Below are positions 1 through 8,549 of a stretch of 64,000 nucleotides of DNA, piece by piece. Under the pieces are notes generated by a model. It ran no database searches, was not told the DNA's origin, and saw only the letters and a program-made list of their open reading frames with translations. Numbering within the stretch: position 1 is the first letter of the stretch; each line of letters begins with the position of its first letter. Origin of the DNA: Gordonia soli NBRC 108243 (lineage in GTDB: Bacteria; Actinomycetota; Actinomycetes; Mycobacteriales; Mycobacteriaceae); the NCBI RefSeq assembly GCF_000334455.1, contig NZ_BANX01000005.1:62001-126000 (forward strand), given 5' to 3'. The translations under genes were made by a program, and so were the position numbers.

Positions 1-1014
1 GTGCACGAGGTTCCCGACGATCGGCAGCCGCGGCAGTGACGACACCCCGCCGATCGCATGCGTGAAGAACCCGGTCTCGCGCGAGTTCCACCCGATCAGG
101 ATCTCGACCTCGCTCGCCCGGGCGGCCCATGCCGCATCGACCTCGTCCTCGCTGGGCAGCGGATGGTGCCCGTACTGCGGTCCGAAGGACATCAGGGCCG
201 GGAGTCCGTGGCGCAGCAGGGCACCCGGCCCCATCATCGACTCCTGGACACTCAGCACCTCGTCGACGCTCGCCGACGCCGACACCTCGTGCGACGCGGC
301 GAACATGTCGGCGTGCATCCGCTCCCGACGACGGGTGATCCCGAGTGGCGCGCTCTGCAGGATGGCCCGATGGAATAGTCCGGATGTCGCCTCGGCAGCC
401 ATCAGCTGGGCGATGGCATCGCCACCCGCCGACTCGCCGAAGACGGTGACCGTATCCGGATCACCGCCGAATCCGGCGATGTTGGTGCGTACCCAACGCA
501 GGGCTTCGATCATGTCCAGCAACCCCAGGTTGGCGGGCCGATTCACCCCGTCGCCGAGGAATCCGAACAGGCCCAGCCGGTAGGTCACCGACACCACGAC
601 CACGCGCTGCTCGGCGACCAGCGGCCCGGGGTCGTGGCAGGGGGCGTCGGCCGCGCCGATGATGTACGACCCGCCGTGGATCCAGACCATCACCGGCAGC
701 ACCTCGTCGGCGCCACGATCCGCGGGGATCGTCACCGACAGGTACTGCGCGTGTTCATCGGGCACCAGGTCACCGAGGGCGGCATCGCCGAAGGTGTTGT
801 GCACGATGCCGTCTTCGTCCCGCTGCGGACAGGCGGGTGACCAGGACGTCGCATCGATGGGCTCGGTGGCCGGCGGTTGTGGGGTCGGGACCTCGAAACG
901 TTCGGCGTGGGCATAGCGGATGCCCGTGGCGCGGACCACGGGTCCGTCGGTCCAGCCCATGACGGTGCCGGCCGGACAGTCGAAGGTGGTTGTGATCGAG
1001 GGTGATTCCGTCAT
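1..1014 (-). CDS. Type B carboxylesterase, 3' end beyond the window
   Basis: Serine esterase of the carboxylesterase/cholinesterase (COesterase) family, expected to cleave carboxylic esters; the physiological substrate cannot be told. Reading leftward from the ATG at 1014, the protein starts MTESPSITTT and shows the oxyanion-hole segment VMVWIHGGSY, then the nucleophile elbow VTVFGESAGG (around 431-450) and a following LMAAEATSGLFHRAILQSA stretch typical of the family. No signal peptide is seen, so it is probably cytoplasmic. About 338 residues are present of the usual roughly 500; the acid and His of the triad would lie outside the window. It reads away from the secreted-protein genes to its right. 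Family certain, substrate unknown. Confidence 0.85.
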   Translation of the reverse strand, partial: MTESPSITTTFDCPAGTVMGWTDGPVVRATGIRYAHAERFEVPTPQPPATEPIDATSWSPACPQRDEDGIVHNTFGDAALGDLVPDEHAQYLSVTIPADRGADEVLPVMVWIHGGSYIIGAADAPCHDPGPLVAEQRVVVVSVTYRLGLFGFLGDGVNRPANLGLLDMIEALRWVRTNIAGFGGDPDTVTVFGESAGGDAIAQLMAAEATSGLFHRAILQSAPLGITRRRERMHADMFAASHEVSASASVDEVLSVQESMMGPGALLRHGLPALMSFGPQYGHHPLPSEDEVDAAWAARASEVEILIGWNSRETGFFTHAIGGVSSLPRLPIVGNLVH

Positions 1015-1176
1015 CGGACTCCTTCGCGCACGGCAGTGGTGACCGCGCCGGCCGAGGTGTGCCCCGCGATCCCCTCGAGGATACGTTCGATTCCTCGTGT
1101 CATCCGTGTCCGGCAGATTGCGGAGGCGGTGTCGGCGAACCCCGACGACCGAGTCCGCGCGCCGTTCGCCGCAACG

Positions 1177-1671
1177 TCAGCTGATGACGATGGTCCCCTT
1201 GCAGGTCGTTGCAGGGATCTCCCACAGCGCGTTGCGGTTGACCGTCGACAACGTGACCTCCACGCGACCCTTGCCCGGCTGATTGCGGGGCCAGGTGAAC
1301 CCGTGAACGCCGGTGTTGGGTGGACGGACATTGCTGTTGGAGACGAAGGTTCCGCGCTTGCCGTTGTCGAGGTGGCGCCAGTCGAATCGGGCGACGGAGT
1401 CGTAACCGGTCAGGAGCCACAGACTGCCGTAGGTCACCATGACATTCGTCCACCCGTCGTACTGCCCCACGACGACCTGGCTCGGCGCATAAGGGACGTC
1501 GACGATGTTGGGACTCAGTCCGAAACAGTTGTTGATCGGGAAGCCGCGGGAGGTCGACGGCGCCGGTGCGCCGGTCGCGGCCGACTGGGCGGAGATGAGT
1601 CCCACAGCCGCTGCGGCGACGGCCATGGTTGCGATCAGGCGCTGTCGCGCGTTGTGACGTCTGGACTGCAT
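1177..1671 (-). CDS. Small secreted protein of unknown function
   Basis: A 164-residue protein with a Sec-type signal peptide: a basic start (MQSRRHNARQR), a hydrophobic core LIATMAVAAAAVGLISA and a probable cleavage after SAATGAPA. The mature part of about 130 residues holds two Cys residues (INNCFG and ATTCKG) that could form a disulfide linking its ends, plus several Trp and Tyr residues, suggesting a compact exported domain. I do not recognise the family. GAAGG lies in front of the ATG. It belongs to a run of three leftward genes for exported proteins (with 1742-2272 and 2339-2740), separated by 66-70 nt gaps, so one transcript is possible. Confidence 0.7.
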   Translation of the reverse strand: MQSRRHNARQRLIATMAVAAAAVGLISAQSAATGAPAPSTSRGFPINNCFGLSPNIVDVPYAPSQVVVGQYDGWTNVMVTYGSLWLLTGYDSVARFDWRHLDNGKRGTFVSNSNVRPPNTGVHGFTWPRNQPGKGRVEVTLSTVNRNALWEIPATTCKGTIVIS

Positions 1672-1741
1672 GGTCGACCTTCTCTCTGTTGCTGTGATGG
1701 TGAACGCATTTGTCGTCAGTGCCCAGCTCGGGCGAGGCCGT

Positions 1742-2272
1742 TCACACCGAGATCAGGTGTGGGATCGGGAGGATGTAGTTCAGGCGGGGAATCAAGCCGG
1801 TCTGTGGAGGCGTCGATCCGTACACGACGAGGATCACAGGGCCGGCCCCGGTGTGCACCACCCCGACGCGGTCTGGGTAGCCGAGGGGCCGGTTGCCGGC
1901 CGCAGATCCCGACAGTTCGATCCGGCCGGCCGCGCCGGTGCGCAGATTGACCCACGCGGTGGTCAGTGCCGAAGGCTCAATGAGGTCACGCTGGATCACC
2001 GTGATGGTCGCTCGTCGGTGGTCGATGACCGCGTCGACCTTCATTCCGGGGTTGCCATTGCGAGGGTTGGCGAGGTTGATCTGCTCGACGTCGGCCGCCA
2101 CCGGTCGTGCGGACGTGGCGGTCTCGGCGATCGAGGCCGGAACACCAGCTGCCACAAGGCGCGCGGCGGGGTCGGTTGTCGGTGCGGCGTGCGCGGGGCT
2201 GACCCCGAACGCGACCGCACTGATCGATATGGCAACGGCGACAACGCCCAGCGAGCGTCGAACGTTCGTCAT
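1742..2272 (-). CDS. Secreted protein of unknown function
   Basis: A 176-residue protein with a clear signal peptide (hydrophobic core LGVVAVAISISAVAFGV, cleavage site PAHAA|PTT near residue 29). The ATG at 2272 is preceded by a strong GAGGAGG ribosome binding site. The mature domain lacks Cys and is rich in beta-type sequence (ATITVIQRDL, AWVNLRTGAAG, GPVILVVYGS). No family recognised. It sits between two other genes for exported proteins on the same strand and could be co-transcribed with them. Function unknown. Confidence 0.7.
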   Translation of the reverse strand: MTNVRRSLGVVAVAISISAVAFGVSPAHAAPTTDPAARLVAAGVPASIAETATSARPVAADVEQINLANPRNGNPGMKVDAVIDHRRATITVIQRDLIEPSALTTAWVNLRTGAAGRIELSGSAAGNRPLGYPDRVGVVHTGAGPVILVVYGSTPPQTGLIPRLNYILPIPHLISV

Positions 2273-2338
2273 GCCGACCTCCTCTTCGGTAGGGGCGTGT
2301 GTCTGTGTATCCCACCCATGTGTGTGATCACCCGCCGG

Positions 2339-2740
2339 TCAGGGTGATGGGCTGGGGCGGGTCTCAGTGGTCGGGGCGCGGATCGGTGCCGGACACCGAC
2401 CTGTCCGCTCGCCATCGGAATTGATCTCGGCGTTCGAGCGCGGATCGCCGGCATAGTTGATGCGGTCGGTGCACTTGACCGCGTCGGTCGGTGCAACTGC
2501 GACGGGACCGCGCTGCGACGATCCGGTCTCGGCCGCCCGCGCTGATGTGGCAGTGGGCGGGCTCGGCGGACGAGCGGGTGAGGAGCTGGCGACCGACGAC
2601 GAGGTCGAGGCCGATGGTGCGCTCGCGGGAGCGGAGTCGTCACCTGAAGTGCACGCCGTCAACGACAACGCAACCGTCGCCACGGCCGCCATCAGCAGGG
2701 CGACTCGCCGCTGAGGTGTGCCCGCGCGTGTGCGTTCCAT
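2339..2740 (-). CDS. Putative lipoprotein, Ser/Pro/Ala-rich
   Basis: A 133-residue protein whose N-terminus (MERTRAGTPQRRVALLMA) leads to a hydrophobic core and the lipobox LTAC, so the Cys at about residue 30 is the likely lipidation site and the protein would be anchored to the outer face of the membrane. The next 45 residues are low-complexity Ser/Ala/Pro/Thr, typical of an extended tether. The rest, including CTDRINYAGDP, is short and ends in another Pro-rich tail. No domain recognised. It is first in the leftward run of exported-protein genes. Composition bias makes exact boundaries less sure. Confidence 0.55.
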   Translation of the reverse strand: MERTRAGTPQRRVALLMAAVATVALSLTACTSGDDSAPASAPSASTSSSVASSSPARPPSPPTATSARAAETGSSQRGPVAVAPTDAVKCTDRINYAGDPRSNAEINSDGERTGRCPAPIRAPTTETRPSPSP

Positions 2741-2932
2741 GTGAGGTGTATCTCCGATGGCGCCTCATTCGTTAACGAGGCTCACGGAATTGGTCCGAAC
2801 GAACGAACCGTACGCTCGTAGCGGGTGGTGCCGCGATAGCGTGGTCGGCTGTCCAGCGGATCTGATCAGGAGGTCGCAGAGAGATCCGTCGCGGGTAGTG
2901 GGTGATGCGGGACCGATGGGAGGATGACCAGA

Positions 2933-3142
2933 ATGGTTGGGCCGATCGACCAGGCGCTCCGGGAAGATCTCGACGATGCACTGAATGCACTTGTCAGAGC
3001 GACGGGGCGGTGTGATGCCGTCCTCGAAGACCACGGCCGCGCGGCGCCACGGAACTATCGGGTCGTGGCTCACCGAGTCAACGATGCGCGCAAGTCGGTC
3101 TCTGCGGCGTTGAGCGAACTACCCACGGCAGGTGGCGAGTAG
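2933..3142 (+). CDS. Small charged helical protein of unknown function
   Basis: A 69-residue protein predicted to be mostly helical and acidic (ALREDLDDALNALVRA, VNDARKSVSAALSEL). I chose the ATG at 2933 because GGGAGG (2918-2923) sits 9 nt upstream, whereas the ATG at 2924 directly abuts it. It is a lone rightward gene between two leftward groups. No signal peptide or membrane segment, and no family recognised. Codon pattern and ribosome binding site favour a real gene, but at this length a spurious ORF cannot be excluded. Confidence 0.45.
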   Translation: MVGPIDQALREDLDDALNALVRATGRCDAVLEDHGRAAPRNYRVVAHRVNDARKSVSAALSELPTAGGE

Positions 3143-3182
3143 ACCAGCGCACGATCGACGGTTTCGCGCGCGCGGTCGACGG

Positions 3183-4424
3183 TCAGAAGCGCTCGGCCAG
3201 CCATCCGCCGATCTCGGCTGCGGCGAGGCTCGCGCCGGTGGGCGCGCCGTCGCGGATCGGACCGCCGAAGTGGGTTCCCTCGACGCGGACGTGTCCGACA
3301 TCGTCAGCGCCGAGGGCGTTCACCATCGCTGCCGCGTCCTCGGGGAAGCACGCCTGGTCGCCGGTCAGTTCGACGAAGAGGGTCGGCACCCGTACGCCCG
3401 GCGCGCAGCGGACGAAACCGGCGTTGCTCGACAGTCCGGACCAGGTCGACAGCCACGCGTCGGGTGTCGCCAGACGGCCGAAGCCGACGAGTCCGTAGTC
3501 GGTGAGGTCGGGCCGCCGGCCGAAGAGCGACCCATAGGGCCGGTCGTTGGGGCTCAGCGTCGGGTCGAGGAACCGTAGGTCGGCGTCGGTCCGGTAGACG
3601 GTCAGGATGCGCGGTGCGAGTGCAGCGCGTCGATGGGCGGCGTCGCCGGTCGCCTTGTGGAGTCGCCGCTGCTCCGCCGTCTCCGCGACGAGCTCGCGGG
3701 CCCGGGCGTCGATGCGCTCCACCCGCGCCCGCTGAGCAGCGCGGTAACGGTCGACGAACTCGGGTGAATAGGTCGATGGCGCAGGCGGATCGACGAATCC
3801 GTTGGCGGGATCGAAGGCATTCAGCGTGGAGTCGACACTCAGCGGATCGTCCTCGTCGGTGACCGACGGGTCGATGAGACGGAGGAGCAGCTCGCCCTGC
3901 CCGGGATGGGGTGCCATGAAGATCGCGCCGTCCGGGACGGGCAGATCGGCACCGGCGAGGTCGACGGGTCGCCCGGCGGGTGTCGACGCCAACCGCTGTC
4001 CCGGGGGTAGGCCGGCCTGCTCGTGGTAGAACGCGAACAGCGCGCCACCGCCGGAATGGCCGAGGGTGACCACCGAGTCGAAGTCGCTGTCGCGCAGGAG
4101 AACCTGACCGGCGGCAGCGTCGAGCACGGCCTGCTCATGGACCAACGAGAGGTCGTTGTTGACCGATCGCGTGCCCTGCGTCCACACCGCGAATCCGCGA
4201 GCCAGCAGTTCGGGGACGAGCACGTGGTGGGTGAGGTCCTGCCGCGGGTGCATGAGCGCGACGACCGTCCGCGCGCCCGGGACGGTACGCAGCACGCCCG
4301 TGACCTTCGCGCCGTCTGCGGTGGTCAACTCGTGCACCGACGTCCGGGTCTCCGACGGTTGCCGGGCCGACTCGATGTACCGGCCCGCACCCAGACGGGT
4401 GGTGTCGGCGGTCGAGGTGCTCAC
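3183..4424 (-). CDS. Alpha/beta hydrolase of the maleate-forming catabolic cluster
   Basis: A 413-residue alpha/beta-hydrolase-fold protein. Visible features are VVALMHPRQD near residue 50 (oxyanion region), the nucleophile elbow TLGHSGGGAL with Ser, DQACFPEDAA as an acid-loop candidate and VEGTHFGG with the likely catalytic His near the C-terminus. An in-frame ATG lies further upstream, but the GTG at 4424 overlaps the stop of the 84-aa gene before it (GTGA), so translational coupling fixes this start. It is last in the leftward operon maiA, VOC, 84-aa, hydrolase. By position it may hydrolyse a ring-cleavage product on the way to maleate; the substrate is inferred, not shown. Confidence 0.8.
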   Translation of the reverse strand: MSTSTADTTRLGAGRYIESARQPSETRTSVHELTTADGAKVTGVLRTVPGARTVVALMHPRQDLTHHVLVPELLARGFAVWTQGTRSVNNDLSLVHEQAVLDAAAGQVLLRDSDFDSVVTLGHSGGGALFAFYHEQAGLPPGQRLASTPAGRPVDLAGADLPVPDGAIFMAPHPGQGELLLRLIDPSVTDEDDPLSVDSTLNAFDPANGFVDPPAPSTYSPEFVDRYRAAQRARVERIDARARELVAETAEQRRLHKATGDAAHRRAALAPRILTVYRTDADLRFLDPTLSPNDRPYGSLFGRRPDLTDYGLVGFGRLATPDAWLSTWSGLSSNAGFVRCAPGVRVPTLFVELTGDQACFPEDAAAMVNALGADDVGHVRVEGTHFGGPIRDGAPTGASLAAAEIGGWLAERF

Positions 4425-4675
4425 GTCGTCGCCAGCGGTTCGACACGCAGGGCGTCTTTGTCCCACTGCGTGATCCGCGAGTCGAGCAGTCCGGCGACGC
4501 TGCTGTACCAGACCGCATGCCGACATCCGGTCGCCCGACGGTCCACGACGATCGCGTCGTCGGCGGTGATCCGGAAGTAGGGTCCCATCCGGTCGACGGT
4601 GACGTCGGGGTCCTCACCTGCGACGACGGCGACTGGCTTGTTCTCCGGGACGTCGAGGACGAACAACGTGGTCAC
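4421..4675 (-). CDS. 84-aa protein of unknown function in the catabolic operon
   Basis: A small protein starting MTTLFVLDVPENKPVAVVAG, with no signal peptide or membrane segment. It has a single Cys (ATGCRHAVWYS) and appears to be a compact alpha/beta domain. The GTG start at 4675 overlaps the stop of the VOC gene (GTGA), and its own stop overlaps the start of the hydrolase gene in the same way, so all three are very likely translated as one coupled unit. I do not recognise the family. Position between a dioxygenase-like protein and a hydrolase suggests an accessory or second subunit for one of them; this is inference only. Confidence 0.7.
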   Translation of the reverse strand: MTTLFVLDVPENKPVAVVAGEDPDVTVDRMGPYFRITADDAIVVDRRATGCRHAVWYSSVAGLLDSRITQWDKDALRVEPLATT

Positions 4676-5355
4676 CGGGCGCCCACCTCGTCCGTCGCGT
4701 CCTCTGCCTCGACGATCTGCCGGGTCTCGAGTGCATCCTGGTCGGCCTGCCACTGCGCAGCGCGTTCGACGATGCGCTCGGCCTTACGCGTGAGCAGTCC
4801 GGCCATGCTCGGATTCGGCTCGGACAGCACGTCGATCAGCGCGTCGATCGTGAGGTTCGCGTCGAGGTCCTCCTGCGGGGTCACCGGCCGCATCGCCCGG
4901 GTGAACTCGATCATGTAGCCGTTCGGGTCGTGGGTGTAGATGGATTCGATGGTCTCGTGCTGGATCTGCATCTCCACCGGCCACTCACTGTTGTCGAGCC
5001 GTCGGCGGTACTCCATCAGGTCCGCGTCGTTCTCGACGTGGATCGCCAGGTGGCGTGACCGGATGAACCAGATCGGCACGTCCTCGGCGAACCGGGAGTA
5101 CGAGTCGCCCTGCGGCCCGCCGTCGAACGGCTCGAGGCCGAAGTAGTAGAAGAAGGCGAGACGGTCGTCGTTGCCGATGTCGAAGAAGAAGTGGATGAAG
5201 TCGGGGTGCTTGTCGGGCCCCCAGCCGGCGGCGCAGATGGAGTGGACGACCGGGAATCCGAGGACGTCGCGGTAGAAGCGGACGGTCCCGGCGGGGTCGA
5301 AGGTCGGGTAGGCGACGTGGTCGACGCCGCGGACCTTGTGTGCGAGCTCGCTCAT
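4672..5355 (-). CDS. VOC-family (extradiol dioxygenase-like) metalloprotein
   Basis: A 227-residue vicinal-oxygen-chelate protein with two beta-alpha-beta-beta-beta modules. Metal ligands of the 2-His-1-carboxylate set are visible: His in RGVDHVAYPT near residue 13, His in RSRHLAIHVE near residue 103, and Glu in NGYMIEFTRA near residue 150. Aromatic clusters (FIHFFFDIGN, LAFFYYFG) line the probable active site. Extradiol ring cleavage, isomerisation or hydration are all possible within this superfamily; next to maleate isomerase and an alpha/beta hydrolase, ring or side-chain cleavage is the likeliest. A C-terminal helical tail of about 70 residues is longer than in minimal VOC proteins. It starts 50 nt after maiA. 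Confidence 0.8.
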   Translation of the reverse strand: MSELAHKVRGVDHVAYPTFDPAGTVRFYRDVLGFPVVHSICAAGWGPDKHPDFIHFFFDIGNDDRLAFFYYFGLEPFDGGPQGDSYSRFAEDVPIWFIRSRHLAIHVENDADLMEYRRRLDNSEWPVEMQIQHETIESIYTHDPNGYMIEFTRAMRPVTPQEDLDANLTIDALIDVLSEPNPSMAGLLTRKAERIVERAAQWQADQDALETRQIVEAEDATDEVGAR

Positions 5356-5405
5356 GTGATGACTCCTTCGGTTGAGCTACAGTCTGTTTCGGTGACGCGC
5401 GCCGG

Positions 5406-6161
5406 TCAGGCGGGCATCGACGCCAGGTCGGCGCGGAGAAGGCTGCCCGCGCCCTCGATCGCGGCGGGCAGGCCGAGACCGCGCAGGATGCTGTACGCGC
5501 CGGCGGTCGCGGCGGACAGGACCGGTATGCCGAATTCACGTTCGGCGTCGTCGACGAGTGGCAGTGACGGCATCTGCACGCAGCACGACAGCACCATGGC
5601 GTCGACTCCGGTCAGGTCGAGCGAGCGTGCGGCTCCCATCACTCGATCGCCGGGGATGCAACCGACCTCGGCGTTGTCGGCGACCTCGAGTGCGCGCCAG
5701 TCGTGCACGTCGAATCCCTCGGCTTCGAGGTACTCGACGACCTTCTCGGCGAGAGGCCGCAGGTAGGGCGTGACGATGGCGATCCGTTTCGCGTCCAGTG
5801 CACGTAGTCCCTCGACGAGCGCGCCGGCGCTGGACCGGATGATCGCCTCCGAGCCGCCGGTGGCCAGCTGTTCGGCCACCGCGCTCTCGGCGCGCTGATG
5901 CTCGCCGGGGCCGCCGACCATCAGCGCGACCAGGCACGCGTAGAGGATCGCGTCGGGCGCGGCGTCGGCGATCTCCATGACGCATCGCTCGCGCTGTGCG
6001 TTCATCGCCGCGAGTTGCTCGGGCGACACCGTGTGCATGCGCATCCGGGTCGAGTGGAACGAGAACTGCGACGTGGGGTGCCGGTGGAGGAGGGCAGGCA
6101 TCTCCGTCTCGACGGTGACATTCGAGCTCGGTACCACAAGCCCGATGCGATGGATACCCAT
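5406..6161 (-). CDS. maiA: Maleate cis-trans isomerase
   Basis: A 251-residue Asp/Glu racemase-fold enzyme that converts maleate to fumarate. Counting from the ATG at 6161 (AAAGGA seven nt upstream), the residues known for the Nocardia farcinica enzyme are all in register: Asn14 (PSSNVT), Cys76 (LYACLVAL), Tyr133 (TPYLRP), Asn163 (VADNAE) and Cys194 (LSCCVQM). This makes maleate isomerase much more likely than arylmalonate decarboxylase or a racemase, which lack one or other Cys or the pattern around it. It is first in a leftward operon with a VOC protein and a hydrolase, implying that the pathway encoded here yields maleate for entry into the TCA cycle. An upstream in-frame ATG was rejected for lack of a ribosome binding site. 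Confidence 0.9.
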   Translation of the reverse strand: MGIHRIGLVVPSSNVTVETEMPALLHRHPTSQFSFHSTRMRMHTVSPEQLAAMNAQRERCVMEIADAAPDAILYACLVALMVGGPGEHQRAESAVAEQLATGGSEAIIRSSAGALVEGLRALDAKRIAIVTPYLRPLAEKVVEYLEAEGFDVHDWRALEVADNAEVGCIPGDRVMGAARSLDLTGVDAMVLSCCVQMPSLPLVDDAEREFGIPVLSAATAGAYSILRGLGLPAAIEGAGSLLRADLASMPA

Positions 6162-6203
6162 CCGTGGTCCTTTCCGTGGCGGTCGCGACGCCGATCGACG
6201 CAA

Positions 6204-6237
6204 CATTGACGCTGATGATGATTATTCGACGTCAATG
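6204..6237. promoter_or_regulatory. Candidate TetR operator at the maiA promoter
   Basis: CATTGACG (6204-6211) and CGTCAATG (6230-6237) form a perfect 8-bp inverted repeat, and TTGACGCT at 6206-6213 matches motifs at the opposite promoter. Read on the leftward strand, AGCGTCAA falls at the predicted transcription start of maiA, where a bound repressor would block RNA polymerase. The likely ligand is the TetR protein of 14263-15000. Confidence 0.55.
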
Positions 6238-6249
6238 CTGATCCGTCAA
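6221..6249 (-). promoter_or_regulatory. Promoter of the maiA operon
   Basis: On the leftward strand, TTGACG (6249-6244) is followed by a 17-nt spacer and AATAAT (6226-6221), matching 5 of 6 bases of the sigma-70-type boxes at each element. The start point would lie near 6214, giving a leader of about 50 nt before the maiA ATG. Confidence 0.6.
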
Positions 6250-6321
6250 GGTCGGTGCCGAGCAGCGGCTGAACTGGGCAGATGTTGATGCGGGCGGCAC
6301 AATTGGGTGATCGGCTTCACA

Positions 6322-6374
6322 TTTGACGCTTGACAGCTGATCGCACACGTCGAATACTCAACGCCAGCGTCAAA
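6322..6374. promoter_or_regulatory. Promoter and paired operator of the hyuA operon
   Basis: TTGACA (6330-6335), a 17-nt spacer and AATACT (6353-6358) form a rightward promoter with a start near 6365. TTTGACGCT (6322-6330) overlaps the -35 box and its exact 9-bp inverse AGCGTCAAA (6366-6374) sits at the start point. The same AGCGTCAA core occupies the same position at the divergent maiA promoter, so both operons are probably repressed together. Confidence 0.6.
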
Positions 6375-6420
6375 CAACGTGGAGGGCTGCGCGGCCCGGA
6401 GAACGAAGGAGTACCTGGCC

Positions 6421-8529
6421 ATGGCTTACGTGATCGGTGTGGACGTCGGTGGGACGTTCACCGATGCCGTCCTCGACGACGGCGACGGACTGGTGGTGGC
6501 CGGCAAGGCGCCGTCGACTCCCCCGGACTACTCACAGGGTGTGATGGACGTCCTCGGCGTACTCGCCGACCAACTCGGGCAGTCGCTCGACGACATGCTC
6601 GCCGCGACCCATCACATCGCGCACGGCACCACGTCGTCGCTCAATGCGCTGGTGATGAACAAGGTGCCCGACGTCGGGTTCCTCACCACCAAGGGCCATC
6701 GCGACTCGATCTACATCATGAACGTGGAGGGCCGCTACCTCGGCCGGTCGCCGGAGCAGCTCCAGAACGTGATGGCGCAGAGCAAGTCCCACGGTCTGGT
6801 GCACAAGCGGCACGCGCTGGAGGTGACCGAACGTATCGATCGTGACGGTCGGGTCGTCGTCGCACTCGACGAGGACGAGGTCCGGGTGGCGGTCCGGTCG
6901 CTGCTGGATCAGGGCATCACCGCCATCGCCGTCTCGCTGCTGTGGTCCTTCCGCAACCCCGCCCACGAGCAGCGCATCCGGGAGATCGTCCAGGAGATCG
7001 ATCCGACGGTCTTCGTCGCACTGTCCAGTGAGGTCAGCCCGCGTATCCGTGAGTTCGCCCGCAACGCGACCACCATCATGAGCACCCAGATCGGTCCCGG
7101 CCTGCGCGATTACCTCGGCGAGCTCGAGGGGCAACTCCGCGAGCACCGACTGTCGGGCCCGCTGCTGGTGATGCAGAGCAACGGCGGCGCGGTCGCGGCT
7201 GCCGAGGCGCCCGGCAACGCCATCTCGACGGTCGGCTCGGTGCTGACCGGTGGCGTCGTCGGTTCGGTCTCGCTGGGCCGACAGCTCGGTCACGAGAACA
7301 TCATCGCCACCGATGCCGGCGGCACCACCTTCCTGGTGGGCCTGATCGTCGACGGTGAGCCGGTGCGGTCGTCGACGACGATCATCAACCACCACCCGAT
7401 CAACGTCCCCACCCTCGAGGTGCACGCGATCGGCGCCGGCGGCGGCGCCATCGCCTGGCTGGACGCCGGCGGGAACCTGCAGATCGGCCCACACAGCGCG
7501 CAAGCCGTACCCGGGCCGGCCTGTTACGGCCAGGGCGGCACCGAACCCACCAACACCGACGCGAATCTCGTCCTGGGCATCCTCCCCGAACGAGGACTGC
7601 TCGGCGGGCGCAAGGCGCTCGACGTCCAACTCGCGCGCGAGGCCATCCGCACCCGGATCGCCGAACCGCTCGGTCTGTCCATCGAGGACGCGGCCGCGGC
7701 CATCTTCGCGGTGCAGAACGCGCAGACCGGCGACCTGCTCCGCAAGACAGTGGTGGAGGCCGGACACGATCCGCGCAGCTTCATCGTCTACGCGTTCGGC
7801 GGGTCGGGTCCCTCGCACTGCGGTCTGTACGCACAGGAGATCGGCGTCTCACGCGTCGTCGTGCCCCTCGGCCAGGTCGCCTCGGCGTTCTCCGCCTACG
7901 GGCTCGCATCCTCCGACATCGTTCTCGCCAAGGAACTCTCGGACCCCGCGGCGATGCCGCTGGATCCGGCCCGGGTCGAGGAGAACTTCAAGATCCTCGA
8001 AGAGCAGGTCCGCGGTCAGCTCGACCGACAGGGACTCACCTTCGCGTCGGTGCAGATCGAGCGTGAGATCGACATGCGCTACACGATGCAGCTGGCCGAG
8101 GTGGCCACCCCGCTGCCCGAGGGATCGCTGACCTCCACCGAGATCGCCGCCGCCGGTGAGACCTTCGAGAACCGGTACGCCGAGTTGTACGGCAAGGACA
8201 GCGGATTCCGGGAGGCGGGCATCCAAGCGATCACCTACCGCGTCCGCGGGACCGGCGTGCTGCCGTTCTCGCCGGAGCTGCCCGAGCTCGCGGTCGCCGA
8301 CTCCCCGGACGCGAGCGCCGCGCGGGTCGGCGTCCGAAAGGTGTGCCTCGACGGACGCCGCGGATTCGTCGACACCGACATCTACGACTACGCCGGACTG
8401 CGTGCGGGCCACGTGGTGCGGGGGCCGGCCGTCATCGAGGTCCCGACCACCACCGTCGTCGTCCCCCACGACACCACCGGTGAGATCGACCGCCTCGGCA
8501 ACCTCACCATCACCGTCGACCAGGCCTGA
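6421..8529 (+). CDS. Hydantoinase/carboxylase-type ATPase subunit A
   Basis: A 702-residue member of the HyuA / 5-oxoprolinase / acetone-acetophenone carboxylase large-subunit family, an ASKHA-fold ATP-using enzyme. The N-terminal phosphate loop GVDVGGTFTDAV (residues 5-16), HGTTSSLNAL, DAGGTTFLVG and AIGAGGGAIA are the family's nucleotide-binding signatures. The ATG at 6421 has AAGGAG 10 nt upstream. The partner B subunit starts 20 nt after its stop. The family either opens cyclic amides or phosphorylates ketone and bicarbonate for carboxylation; the Cys-rich tail on the B subunit and the ligase next door favour a carboxylase-like reaction, but sequence alone cannot decide. Confidence 0.85.
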   Translation: MAYVIGVDVGGTFTDAVLDDGDGLVVAGKAPSTPPDYSQGVMDVLGVLADQLGQSLDDMLAATHHIAHGTTSSLNALVMNKVPDVGFLTTKGHRDSIYIMNVEGRYLGRSPEQLQNVMAQSKSHGLVHKRHALEVTERIDRDGRVVVALDEDEVRVAVRSLLDQGITAIAVSLLWSFRNPAHEQRIREIVQEIDPTVFVALSSEVSPRIREFARNATTIMSTQIGPGLRDYLGELEGQLREHRLSGPLLVMQSNGGAVAAAEAPGNAISTVGSVLTGGVVGSVSLGRQLGHENIIATDAGGTTFLVGLIVDGEPVRSSTTIINHHPINVPTLEVHAIGAGGGAIAWLDAGGNLQIGPHSAQAVPGPACYGQGGTEPTNTDANLVLGILPERGLLGGRKALDVQLAREAIRTRIAEPLGLSIEDAAAAIFAVQNAQTGDLLRKTVVEAGHDPRSFIVYAFGGSGPSHCGLYAQEIGVSRVVVPLGQVASAFSAYGLASSDIVLAKELSDPAAMPLDPARVEENFKILEEQVRGQLDRQGLTFASVQIEREIDMRYTMQLAEVATPLPEGSLTSTEIAAAGETFENRYAELYGKDSGFREAGIQAITYRVRGTGVLPFSPELPELAVADSPDASAARVGVRKVCLDGRRGFVDTDIYDYAGLRAGHVVRGPAVIEVPTTTVVVPHDTTGEIDRLGNLTITVDQA

Positions 8530-8549
8530 GCCACAGGAGAATTCGCACC

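Noticed and set aside
2768-2777. Palindrome TCGTTAACGA upstream of the lipoprotein gene
   Set aside because: A 10-bp palindrome in a 180-nt gap without partner motifs or an adjacent regulator gene is too weak to call an operator.
6532-7818. A 428-codon minus-strand frame
   Set aside because: Lies wholly opposite hyuA, whose nucleotide-binding motifs prove the plus strand is coding.
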